Origin: Melastoma dodecandrum
Lineage: Eukaryota; Streptophyta; Magnoliopsida; Myrtales; Melastomataceae
NCBI GenBank assembly: GCA_029817715.1
Contig: JARUPY010000474.1
Location: 7,130,001-7,194,000 of the forward strand
Reading direction: 5' to 3'
Length of the DNA stretch: 64,000 nucleotides
The position numbers were made by a program, and so were the translations under genes. Under the pieces are notes generated by a model. That model made no database searches. It was not told where the DNA came from and saw nothing but the letters and a program-made list of their open reading frames with translations. Shown here piece by piece: positions 21,061 to 31,906 of this stretch (within the stretch, counting starts at the first letter, position 1; every line of letters begins with the position of its first letter).

Positions 21061-22876
21061 ACCATTGTTAATTTTAATAAAATTCATTTTAAACTGAAAA
21101 TTTTGTTTTTTTTTGTTTTTTTTTGTAATTTAGTTTCAAAACGAACTCTCGAATGACTAATATAGCAAAATTCGTTCAATACTGAAAGTCTGCTTCAAAC
21201 AAGAATATTCATAGTTTTTGCGGCTAAAGGAAACCTTTTTGTCCTTTCATTGATTTTGTTTCTAACACGCTGTAATAATTACAACAATGTTCGTTCAAAA
21301 CAGCACGTTCATTTCAAACATTAAAGTTCGTATTTGATGGTAAAAGTTTACTTCTTTTTTTTTAATATTTATTAGATTTATTTTGGACATTAAATCGAGT
21401 TACAGAGTAAACTTTAAAAAAATCAATTCTAGGAAAAATTTTCTACAAAGATGAAATTTCGGTATTTGAGGATGAAATTCAAAGCTTTTTATCTTTTAGT
21501 TTATACGTTTCTGACATCGAATTTTATTATAATTTTCCAGTAATAATATCATGAAATTTGAAGGTAAAGTTCGTTTTTTAAATAAGAAAGTTAGTATTTT
21601 GTGGTAAAAGGAATATGAAATTTGTAATACGGAGAGAATATGGAGTTGAAAAGTCGTAAAAAGTAGCAAGATAAAATACAAAAATTAAATTCAAGTGAAT
21701 GTAATTACAAAGAAAGAATAGATCATTTCACATTGTCGGTGGATCGTTCAGCAAACTAGAGGAAAAAGAGGGGGAACTCTTGGGAAATGTAAAATACTCT
21801 AAAAAACAAAAAAAGGAAATCAGATTTTAGAGTGAAAGCAGGTGGTGGTGGTGGTGTGGTTGGGGATTATGGAGGTTTGGTGAAAGCAGGTCCCCCACCT
21901 AATCATCATCAACAACATCCGTCTTTCCTCGTTATTCAAATAATGTTCATCCCTTCCCAATCATCTCCCCTAACTAACGAATGCTTTGCCAATAAGTTCA
22001 ACGATTTAAATTACCCGAGGATGAATCGACAGCTTTTTTGGCGGGCTTTTTAATATTTAAAAAATTTCTTCCTTAAAAAAATTCGACTTCTTACGCTTAA
22101 TTTATTCGGTCGAAGACGGTTTTCGAACGTAACTCGCTTTTTTGCCATGTCGAGACGGGGAAGAGGGGGTTGGTTGGTGTGGGAAGGTAAGATCTGGTAG
22201 ACATTTTTCAATATTGGTAGGTGAAGATGTTTTTTTTTTTTCAATTAATTTAATTCTAAGCTGCAAACGTCACTCACACTGCAAAACTACAAGAGATTCA
22301 ACGGTTGGGACGTGACCATTCACTCACATGATGAACAAAAGCATTTGTGATGACGATGCTCTTTTGTGAGATCAGTCAGCATGCTCGTTCTTGTATCAAC
22401 CCAACGATCCCCACGCTCCACGACCCACGGACGCTGGAGTCGTTCGTTCATACGATAGAGACCACACCCAACGTCTTTTTCCAAAAGAGTTAAAGCGGTC
22501 AATCATCTGGACAGGAATTCGTTCCTTCTTTCTTCGTGGTGGTCGGTAAGAACGGGATCCCCAAAATCTTGTCTCTAGCTTACTAATCACACTCCACTCC
22601 GAGCGGTGGTACCAGAAGATGGCCCGGGCGATCATGACTTGGAGCGTAACAGGAAATACCCAGTTCTTATCCGATGCCCCCGTCTCCAGGTCGGGCGAAA
22701 GCCAGGTTCTTTCGGGGTCCCGCTTTTTAAAAAAATATATTTCCCTCATGTTGGCCTCATTTGAAAAGACTGAAAGCTTGTTTACCCAGTAAACAGCATT
22801 CACATTTCAATGTCTTTTGAAATGGGCATGAGTCGAACTGCGGTATCCTGTCTTTCTTATTAGTGTTTGATTACAG
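21061..22876. other. Intergenic region with one unexplained coding-like stretch
   Basis: 21061-22270 is AT-rich with no gene seen. 22396-22803 is different: on the minus strand it is open for 136 codons, contains phrases such as EIYFFKKRDPERTWLSPDLE, and has balanced GC. I do not recognise a family. It may be a fragment of organelle or transposon origin. It ends shortly before the EPSP synthase remnant. Confidence 0.4.
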
Positions 22877-23512
22877 TTCCGAGTTGGAGGGTTAAGGAGA
22901 CTGAGCGCATGATCGCAATCTGCACAGAGTTAAGAAAGGCACGTCCTTCTACTCTCATATCTTCTATCTCATAGGCATTAGTCGTATCAGCTGATTTTGA
23001 CTGTGTTACAATACATTTAGTTGGGAACAACAGTTGAATGACCAGACTATTGCGTGATTACTCCACCAGAAAGATTGAACGTTGCTGCCATCGACACTAC
23101 GACGATCACCGGATGGCCATGACTTTCTCACTAGCCGCATGCGCAGATGTGCCAGTAACAATCAAGGATCCCGATTGCAACCATAAAACCTTCCCAGACT
23201 ACTTCGACGTTCTCCATAGCATCGCCAAGCAAGGTTGTCAAAATCGAGATCCGATCGGGAGGGATCTGTAAGATCGTAACTCACAGGATCGCAAGTGAAA
23301 TCGGAAGAATTTACAAAATTGTGATTTGAAAACATATGTATGCATACATGATAACAAATAATAAATCACACTAATAACGTAAAGAAACAAGCCTTTACTC
23401 ATGAACTTAAAGATGCATAACAAGATCAAAAGTCATAAAACATATAGTGCTCCAAAATAAAATACACCGAGTCCACTAAAGTGATAAATAATAAAAGCAT
23501 AAGAAGAATCAT

Positions 23513-25798
23513 CTAAGGATCCAACAAAGCATTCAAGTTTTGATCATAATGGTCATCTCCATCATCGGCAATATCATCTGCATTCTCCTCAAGTACATCA
23601 TCTTCAAAGCTTGGAATATGTAAATTATCACCAACAATATTATCTCCCAGTTCAACTCCAACTTGCACTACATCTTTAATTGTAGTCTCAACCTCATCAT
23701 CAAAATTTTCCGCATCTTCATCACCAAGGATCCATTCATCATCCGAGGGAAGGTCATGAATTTCATAATCCTTGGGTGTCCTTGTTTGCTTATTCTTCCT
23801 CAACCTCGAGTTAACCATCACAAATACTACATCATTCATAGATTGTTGTTTCAAATTATTTCTTCTATTTGTATGAACCTACACAAACACAAATAGACAA
23901 ATAATCCAAATAGTACTATCTCAAAAGATTAACAAATAACACTAATTTAAATAAAAAAATTATGATGCGCAAGTTACCATCTCAAAAACACTCCAATTTC
24001 TCTCGTAACCAGATGAGCTGCACGTAAGGCTTAGCACATGAATTGCAAATTTCTGCAACTCTGGAAATTGACTCCCATAAGATTCCCACCATTGTGCCGG
24101 TGCTTTGGTAGCAACTATACTTCCAAACATCCCGGACTTGCTTTTAAACTCCTCAAGTTGGAAATCAATCTTGGATATTTCTTCAACATCTCCCATAATC
24201 CTTTGCATGCAGTCGTATAATCCCCTTTTCACTTCATAGTCAGCTTTAAATTCGGAACTAGAATGTAGTTTAGGGTTCAAATAATAGCCCGCTGCATGAT
24301 GATGCCTATGCATCTGGTTATCCCATCGCTGATTAATGATTTCCCACAATGGCAGATAGCTGAACAATGAAATAGATAAGCGTATTTAGTTTCTAAATTA
24401 GCTAGGAAATAAAATAAGAATAACCATATTTACCTTCTCTTGACTCCATTGCTGGCTTCTCATCAGAATCAACCCCAACACATTGATCAAGGGACACACA
24501 CCCTTTAGACAAATGATAACATTCTTCCAGAATGTCTTATCCGTAATCACTTCTTCGAGATGTTTCCCATCATTTGTCTTTGCACGTTGGCTGGCCTTCT
24601 ACTTTTCAGAAGTAAACATCCTCACCAAAGCTCCTTTGTTATCATGCAAACATCCCAAAGTGAGATATGCAGTAGTAAAACGAGTCGCACCTGGTCTCAG
24701 TAAATTCTTTTCATTGGTGAAGCTTTGTAACATCGAAATGAGAGATGTTCTTCCATAGATGTAAGTGGTTATCTTCTTTCCACTTGAGATAATCTCCCCG
24801 TGAATTGGTATTTTCTTCTCAAAGTCTTTCAACATTAGATCAATGCAATGGGCAGAACAAGGAGTCCAATATAAATTCTTTCTTTTCTCCATCAATAATT
24901 CCCCCGTAACCTTATAATTTGATGCACTATCCGTGATAACCTGGATAACATTCTCTTCTCCAACCTCCTCAACAACCTCGTCAATCATCTTATAGATATT
25001 TTCAGCATTCTTACAAATGTGAGAGGCATCGTTGGATTTTAAGAAAATGGTACTTCTTGGGCTAATAACCAGAAAATTCAGAATAATCCTTCTTCGCTTG
25101 TCAGTCCACCCATCAGTCATGATCGAGCATCTGAAGTACTTACAATGATTCATGTGCTCCCGAATAGCCTCTGTAGTCGAATTTACTTTCTTCTTCAAAT
25201 ATTTATCTCGAATCTCGTGATAGGAAGGTGGGTTGAACCCAAGTCCATGTCGAGCAACCTGTTCAAATATCTTATGGTATTATTCACTCTTTGACACATT
25301 AATGGGAATGACATTGTTGTAGAAAAAAGATGCAATTTCCTCACAAGCCTCCTCTCTGAGTTCCTTCTTGAACATGGTATTGATTGTTTGACGAGAACTT
25401 GCAATTCTTTTGAAGAGATCCTTCTCAGATTGAGATGAATTCTCTAGCAGTTGGTTCGTGCTTACTTCCCCATCCTCAGACGAAGAGAATTTTGACTTCT
25501 TAATGAATCTTTCCTGCAAAGTGGAAAGAACCTCAAATATTTTCCTTTTCACATCATCAGGGGCTGCTCTACACGTTCCAACGTCTTTATTTGTCCTAGC
25601 AAGATCATGCTTTAGCCTATAAATGCCTCCAGTCACCACTTTCTCACAATACATGCACTTAACGATCCTCGGATTGTTATCAACAGCAACGCTACACTCC
25701 CAACCCACATCTTCCCTGGCTCCAGGAGCAGTTTTTGGAGTGTTGCGCTTAAGTGCAGGCGAAGAACGTGAAGAACTACCACTTCCATTTCCAGACAT
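23513..25798 (-). pseudogene. hAT transposase with BED zinc finger, DUF659 and C-terminal dimerisation region
   Basis: Three exons can be read: 25798-24434, 24359-23978 and 23878-23513, with GT-AG introns. In order the protein has a BED-type zinc finger (CMYCEKVVTGGIYRLKHDL), a DUF659 region (SIMTDGWTDKRRR, DSASNYK, WTPCSAHCIDLMLKD), and a dimerisation part (HHHAAGYYLNP, SGYERNWSVFE), then an acidic tail. The chosen start is the ATG of MSGNGSG. Three lesions are visible: TAA just after INVSKSE (25280), TAG at 24599 where tryptophan is expected, and a one-base shift near 24470. The protein would cut and reinsert the element in the nucleus; this copy cannot. Confidence 0.88.
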
Positions 25799-26169
25799 CC
25801 TTTTCTCAATATTAAACTTGAATTCCTGCAAATTAACAAAAAAAAAAACAACATGAGATCAAAATAACTAAAGAAAACTATGCAAAATTCATCAACATAT
25901 AATAATGCTCACGAGAGTTATACAAAAATGACCGTGCTTGTCGTAGTTAATGTCAATCCTACTTCCCCTGCTTTGATCGATAGCTGTAGAATTATAAAAT
26001 ATTACAATGGTTACAAAAGTTCTAGATAAGTAAATAAAGAATTGATGAAAGCTGATGAATTACTGAAATGATTTCAAAGCACCCTAAGGTTGTTTCTAGA
26101 GGAATTGCCTCTCCTCGAGGTTGTATTCTAGAGGAATCGCTTCCGACGAGCAAGGGATATGATTTTCAA

Positions 26170-26385
26170 AGCACCTCAGGCCTCCAACCGACCAACCCAT
26201 CCAGCCCCCAAGCCTCCAAGCGTCTGACGAGCAAGGGGATACGATCTTCCAAGCACCCCAAGCCTCCAAGCGACCAACTCGTCCAGCCCCCAAGCCTCCA
26301 AGCGTCCGACCCGTCCAGGCCCCAAGCCTCTAAGCGTCCGACCCGTCCAGCCCCCAAGCCTCCAAGCATTCGACGAGCAATGACA
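26170..26385 (+). repeat. Tandem repeat of about 31 bp inside the hAT element
   Basis: The unit is close to CCCCCAAGCCTCCAAGCGTC followed by CGACCCGTCCA. About six imperfect copies occur, the cleanest at 26270-26370. It keeps open frames on both strands, which are artefacts of the repeat. It lies in the subterminal region, where hAT elements often carry repeated transposase-binding motifs; that role is inference. Confidence 0.8.
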
Positions 26386-26774
26386 CTACGAGCAAGGACA
26401 CTGTGCTTTAAGACTGTCGATTTTGTTCCAAAAGGGGATGGATTTAGGGCTGGGTCGGTCAATTTTGTTCCAAAGGGGATGGGTTTAAGGGCTAAGTTTA
26501 GGCATTCAAGACTAATGGGCTGGGTTTAGGTTTTGTGAGCTTGCGTTTAGATTTGGTGGGCTTAGTTTTAGGCTTAGTTTATAGTTTCGGCCCGAGTTAC
26601 GATTTGTGGGGTCGAAATTTACGATTTCGATACTACGATCCCGCTTACGATCCTATGATTTCACCGAACACCGATTTTATGCACGTTTCGACTCGTTGAG
26701 GCCTACATAAATGTAAAATCGTACGATTCCACGTGCTAAATCGCGATTTTGACAATCATGTCGCCAAGAATTAA

Positions 26775-27076
26775 ACTGGCCTTGGCAACAATTCCATCGG
26801 AACAACGAGTATGTACACTATATTTATTCCTTCAATTATCTCCTTTTGTAAGTTAATGCATTCGCATTTGTTTGGTCAAATAAGTGACCTCCTTCCGAGT
26901 TGACTGTACAGCTACATCGTGTAGTGTGACCCGTCTGGTCGGCATATTGTAATATGAGGGAATCCTAAGATTGTTTCCCGAGTTTGAGGATGATTAGATG
27001 ATGTGTATATTGTGAAAATATATACATGCCTTCTCTTTCGGATCATCTGGAGGCTCTTTGTTTGCTTTAGTAGCGT
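26775..27076 (+). other. Former 3' flank of the EPSPS pseudogene
   Basis: About 300 bp after the pseudogene stop codon, presumably old 3' untranslated and flanking sequence. No feature is recognised before the Copia remnant starting at about 27077. Confidence 0.5.
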
Positions 27077-27439
27077 TGAAATTCGATTCGGTTGATGAAC
27101 TTAAGAAGTGCGTTCTAATTTTACTATGATGTGTTGAAGTAAAATTATACGTACATTCTCTAAATATGAAAATATATTTTACTGTGTGGGAAACGGGTAT
27201 TTTTTTCGGACATTCAAATATTCGGAAAAAGTATTAGTCACTAATTCACCCCTCTTGTGTGCTATACAAGACTAACAAATGGTCTTAGAGCTTGTTCGCT
27301 CAAAAGTTTTATGTGTAATTAGGCCTAAGGAAGCCAAACTGCTACTAACAAGGTACTGTTTGAACGAAAGTTCTTCTTATAGTTGTATATCTTGTTCATA
27401 AGCGGAATCCGAGTAACAACGTCTATGCTCTTGATCGAT

Positions 27440-27610
27440 GGCATTCGATTGACGCCCTCCATTCTTCGTAGTAAAACACTTCTTGTTCCGAAAAACGAGG
27501 ATGGAGTTGTTCATCGAAGCAAAAGAAGCTGAATGTTGGCAAATCATAATGCATGGAGATCTTGAGGTTCTTCCAGCTGACCTCGGCAACTCGACGCTTG
27601 TAATTGAGAG
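27440..27610 (+). pseudogene. Copia gag fragment
   Basis: One plus-strand frame reads RPPFFVVKHFLFRKTRMELF followed by IEAKEAECWQIIMHGDLEVL, matching the N-terminal gag signature of TNT/SIRE Copia elements (RPPxFxGxNFxxWKxRM...WxII). The frame is lost on both sides. It supports the Copia identity of 27077-29506. Confidence 0.75.
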
Positions 27611-27619
27611 ATAATTATG

Positions 27620-29136
27620 TCTCTCAATACGACAGTAAAACACTCCGCTGGAAGTGAATTCAATAGTCTCTCTACATGTAGGACGACAAAAGACATGTGA
27701 GATCGACTGATACAAAGACGGACGACGACTCGCCTACACTTTAGCCATCGTCAAAATAAGAAGTTATCAATTTTCTCGTCAACGACTAAACGAGGTGTCG
27801 AAAGGCACCGAGCGAAGGATCACTCAGGTGACGTGTCTCTTAGGCGATGAAAGACATTCAAGACGAAGCCATTCATGAAAATAGATGAGTTTCATTAAGA
27901 GAAGGAATCTGCATTGAAGGCAATTTAATATCTTAGATCATCCATGCATCTTTCCATTCATGCATCAGTATTATTGCATATCTTTAAGTACCTTTTTTTT
28001 TTCCAATAAGTCATTTGGGACTTGGTCATGAATCTGACCATGCATGCATTTTTCTAGGTTCATTACCTTGCATTTAAGATCTGGTCTTTGAAATCCCTAC
28101 ATATAGGGCACCATTGTAAGGATTAAGAAGAACGATTCAGACTTTTAAGAACACGTTAGACTTTTATCTTTCTATTAGAAAGAGTGGATTCTCTTTCAAC
28201 CTTGATTCTCATTTGGTGGATTCCAAGTGCGGATTGAGTGGAGTGTATCAGCCGGTGATAGTGTATTTGTATCCTCCGTGTCATTCCTCGCCATCGTTCT
28301 TATTCACGGTGGTATATCTGTATCTGTGCGACATACGAGTTTTATCTAAGTCCACTTTAACGGTGGTGTATCAATATCTGTGGAGGTCGATCTTGACCTA
28401 TCATTCAATCCCCTTTCCTGCCCATCCAGTTCAGCCATCCCGGATCATCTACCCTTCTAACCATACACGTCACTCCCTTCCACACCCTTAGAGACGTCTC
28501 ACTTTGTTTCGATATTGGAATCATCATTCTAGTGCCATCCCTACATCATCGACCTTCTTTGATCTATGATTGAATGAAACAAGGCAAGGAATCCAAAGAA
28601 AATACGTTAATAACACAAAATGAAACATTTATAATTAAAACGAATGAGTCGATAATAAAATGTTTGATAGAGTAGTAGAAAATAACAATGTCATGGAATC
28701 TCTAGGAAAAACGACCCCAAATTCTGAGTTGGTTTAAAAAATATTTCGCTCATTGCCCTAAGTCTTAGGAGACCAAGAAAACGACGATTGAAGAAGCTGA
28801 TGACTTAACAAGTTTGATCTTCAGTAGCTACTCCATTCCCTTGTTGGTTTGATCTTCAGCAGCACTCTGAGGCTGTGGACTGAGCATGATTCTCCTTTTT
28901 CTTTTATCATTTTTGCTACACTTATAATAACTATGGCATTTTACTTTATTTTGTTTATTTTTTATATGACAAAAGGAGAGACATATCTAGCTAATGAGAT
29001 GTTATGCTACATTCTTAATCACAAAAACTTCAATTTTGTAGTTGAGGGGGAGTCGTCGTCTTTTCTACGAGAAAATCATAACTTGAGGGGGAGTTAAACA
29101 CTTTGTATTTTGTCATCATTAAATAGGGGATAATAT
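27620..29136 (+). other. Internal part of the Copia remnant, no protein domain seen
   Basis: About 1.5 kb with only short open frames. No protease, integrase or reverse transcriptase motif is visible on either strand, so the element lost or never had pol. Near 28235-28395 the words GTGTATCA/GGTGGTATATCTGTATCTG/GGTGGTGTATCAATATCTGTG recur, a weak internal repeat. Confidence 0.5.
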
Positions 29137-29506
29137 TGACAGTCGTTTTTTTATTATGAGCTTAAGAAGTGTGCTAATATTTTACAGTGATGTGTTATTG
29201 TAAAACTACGCTTACCTTCTCCAATATTGAAATAAATTTCCCATATATAATGAATATATTTTCGAATATATTATATAATACGAATTCGACATCTAATTTG
29301 ATTATGATAGATAAATATCATATCAACTATGGATACCCCAAATAAAAATTCAGGAAAATACTTCAATATAGTATTTTAATTATGAAATTTATTATTGTCC
29401 CACAGCAAAATTACGAGGTAAATGGATAGACTAGAATCAAATCATTTTTAACTATGGTTTGATTTTGATAATTTATATGATAGTTAATTATCATTGTATA
29501 TAATTG

Positions 29507-30111
29507 TGAACACTGAAATCTTGCGGACAAAATATCGGCGTAGAAATTGTCGAGTGAAAAATATAGCGGGTTTTGTCTCTAGTCATGAACGATACACATG
29601 AGTCCTCTGATTCGACCTCAAAGAATAATGGTTGTAGACGATGATCTTGAGGGCGTTGCAGAAGAACATCGGGGCGATCGATAGAGCTTCGACGAGCAGG
29701 AGCCGGTGAGAATCTTCAAGAGCTTCAAGAGTCTTCTCTCCACCTCTGTGTGTGTGTGTAATGTGTATGTGTATACATGCCTGGAAGGGGCCTCTATTTA
29801 TAGGGCTCCAGGGCTGATTTATATTAGGCAGCTGATTTTCTCATAGCAGGTAACTTCTTATGAACGGGACTATTATGGCCGGGTTTGAAAATAGGTTTAG
29901 TTTGGCTCAGAATGATCATGTTTTTGGGTTGGGCTTATAACCCTTTTATGACTCTATAAGAATATATGAGTCGAGCCTTCCCCTCATTCACGGCCTAAAT
30001 ACCTACCATTTCATGGATTTGTATTTATGGCCTATTTATAATCCATACAAGTTAGAGTTAATATGAGGCCCGTGTTATGATGACACTATAGACAAAAATT
30101 AAACGACTACA
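29507..30111 (-). repeat. 3' LTR (left) of the 12.9-kb gypsy element, 605 bp
   Basis: On the minus strand it starts TGTAGTCG after a polypurine tract (AAAGTGGGGACA, about 30114-30127) and ends GTGTTCA at 29507. It has a minus-strand TATAAATAGAGG box near 29794-29805 and a (GT)n run near 29745-29758. It lacks the 51-bp triplication seen in its partner LTR. Confidence 0.85.
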
Positions 30112-30127
30112 AATGTCCCCACTTTAA

Positions 30128-31454
30128 TTTCTTTCTCGAATGTAGGTTATGATATGGAGAGAATATAATTAAAGTAATCTTCATTTGTCACGATTCTTTT
30201 GATCTTCTTATCAGTCTGCAACAAAAGCTGGAGTGACAAACATGTACGAGGCTGTGATTTGATCCCTTTTAATATTTGAAAATCTCGGCCTTGATAACTG
30301 TCAACTTGGTTTGATTGGCATTTTTTTAACCGAGCAAAAGCCACAAACTTAATGGCCGGGCATTTGTACAAACTTTTGTATAGGACAATTCATATGTCCA
30401 GAAAGTATTCAATGATCTTTGAGATAAAGTAAGTGAATTTTCCTCCGTAGGACAATTAGTATCATAAGATTCGGGATCAAATATTGAGTCAAGATTCAGG
30501 GCTCGTTACCCTCATTTATCGAATTAGAAGGCGGTGATTTTAGCAAGGCCATTGCTTTATCATGAATAATAAACACGCTTGCTTTTACCTTCCCATCAAT
30601 ATCCGCATGAATTGTAGTCGGCCCGGCAAATTCCTTCGCCTTTTGGGGTAAATTCGGGCCAATTCTATTTTCTCTATTATTTGTTGTAGAGAATAATTAT
30701 ATAATGTGTACAAAGGATTTGAATATGTACAAAGTTTACAAATTATTATGTTGCCAATGTTTTGGGTTGTGTCAACTGCCTACAAATTGTTTGTTCTCAC
30801 TTTCATCGCCATGTGATTTAGTCGTTATTTCTAAGATTGATAACAATGGACCACCAACCTTGATTATCATAAGAGCGATTTCTAATAAATGCTCGAGTAA
30901 CAAGAGTGACCCAGCCGCTCAAAATAAATATGTAATTTCTTGAGGACGTACATATGGCTAATTCTCATTGCACTACTCATGGTGCACAACTATGCATATA
31001 TATCTCAAGTTTTTTGTATGATGAAACCACAACGTGTGCATAATCTCCCATCATGGTCCTCTCATCGACACGGATCATGCTTGTACTTCTCATCTTTAAC
31101 CTCCTTTGCCACACGTTTAAGATCTTCAGCATCCTTGATTTCTTGTTCAGAATCTTTGCGAAAATGATTGAACTCTTCCCAAATACTTCCCGACTCAATT
31201 TCTTCTAGACTTTTTTTCAGGAATTATGTCGTCTCCCCATTCGAATAATCGATTTGTGATCTTGGGATGATTTTTCTTCTTTACGACGAAATCTTCCATT
31301 TCTCTCTTTTTCGGCACTTGCTTCTCCCTTCTTTCTCCGATTAGCCTTCGTTCGCCTCAGCATACTTTCATGCGTACTTATGTTCCGCTGGTTTTATACA
31401 TACACAATACATATATATAATATAATCGATCTCTTCTTATATTATGATTTGCTT
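30128..31454. other. Gypsy element segment between 3' LTR and antisense ORF
   Basis: About 1.3 kb of AT-rich sequence with only short open frames and no recognised domain. It could contain the antisense ORF promoter, but no element can be pinned down. Confidence 0.45.
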
Positions 31455-31640
31455 TATTACTCGTTATCCCTCGGCCTCCCGTACAAGTGGGATTGTTGTT
31501 GGATAGTCCCTCGGCCCTCCCGTATATGTGGGATCGCTGCCGGATACTTTCTCGGCCTCCCCGTATGCGTGGGATCGCTGTTGGATATTCCCTCTATGTC
31601 CCAAGTATGCACGGGATGCTCGCTCGATATTTCACTTTAT
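31455..31640 (+). repeat. Four-copy tandem repeat of about 41 bp upstream of the antisense ORF
   Basis: The unit is like CCTCGGCCTCCCGTATATGT followed by GGGATCGCTGTTGGATA. Three good copies and a weaker fourth (31590-31633) lie about 270 bp upstream of the antisense ATG, so they could be part of its leader or promoter; this is inference. Confidence 0.75.
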
Positions 31641-31906
31641 TCACTTATCCCTTTACTTGTCAGGATTCATTTGAGTCATGATTCACTCTATCAAGAAGAT
31701 CGTATCTGATTGCGAGTATTTGTGTATTGCCGAAAATGAAGGTGACCTTCGCAATGGAATTAAATGTCCATCGTCCATTGATTGGTTTCTTTGCTCCACC
31801 TTGCAACCAATTGGACGAGAATCGTGATAATCGGAGTCATTGGTCACGAAGAATCTCGAAGGCCTCCATGCCAGAAATCTAGTCATTAAAGTAGCTCCCT
31901 TAATCA

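Larger units (their letters stand above)
23230..26760 (-). mobile_element. hAT DNA transposon, 3531 bp, TSD TCGCCAAG, inserted in the EPSPS pseudogene
   Basis: The terminal inverted repeats are CAAGGTTGTCAAAATCG (23230-23246) and, read inward on the other strand from 26760, CATGATTGTCAAAATCG: 15 of 17 bases match. The 8-bp duplication TCGCCAAG lies at 23222-23229 and 26761-26768, as expected for hAT elements. Removing the element and one duplicate restores the reading of the EPSPS last exon to its stop. Inside are a broken transposase gene (minus strand) and, near the right end, a 31-bp tandem repeat. The good repeat match and exact duplication suggest a fairly recent insertion. Confidence 0.93.
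22877..26774 (+). pseudogene. EPSPS: EPSP synthase (aroA-type) pseudogene, last two exons, split by a hAT element
   Basis: The next-to-last exon (22877-22938) encodes WRVKETERMIAICTELRK. After an 82-bp intron the last exon (from 23021) encodes [19 protein letters not shown], then [18 protein letters not shown] and [15 protein letters not shown]. These are the conserved C-terminal residues of 5-enolpyruvylshikimate-3-phosphate synthase, the plastid shikimate-pathway enzyme. The coding end resumes at 26769 with AAT TAA after a 3.5-kb transposon. It is dead independently of the insertion: an in-frame TGA where two residues are expected, a one-base loss in the DTYDDHR motif, and GC instead of GT at the intron donor. 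No upstream exons were found. The intron shows that it arose by DNA duplication, not by retrotransposition. Confidence 0.92.
27077..29506 (+). mobile_element. Non-autonomous Copia (SIRE-like) remnant; its 3' LTR is interrupted at 29506
   Basis: The 5' LTR remnant (about 27077-27278) and 3' LTR start (about 29137) share CTTAAGAAGTG, TGATGTGTT and the following TAAAA block in the same order. A degenerate initiator-Met primer site TGGTCTTAGAGC is at 27280-27291, and ACTTGAGGGGGAGTT plus AGGGGATAAT (about 29082-29136) mark the 3' polypurine region. Only a gag scrap lies between. The 3' LTR is cut at 29506 by the gypsy element and appears to resume at 42390, where ACCTTATAAAAGGAACTG (about 42433) looks like its TATA box. 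The full end in that arm is not fixed. Confidence 0.7.

Noticed and set aside
23038..23271. 77-codon ORF taken as a complete small gene
   Set aside because: It is the EPSPS last-exon remnant running into the hAT end; start and stop are accidental.
26068..26529. 153-codon plus-strand ORF inside the hAT element
   Set aside because: Kept open by the 31-bp tandem repeat; repetitive composition, no domain.
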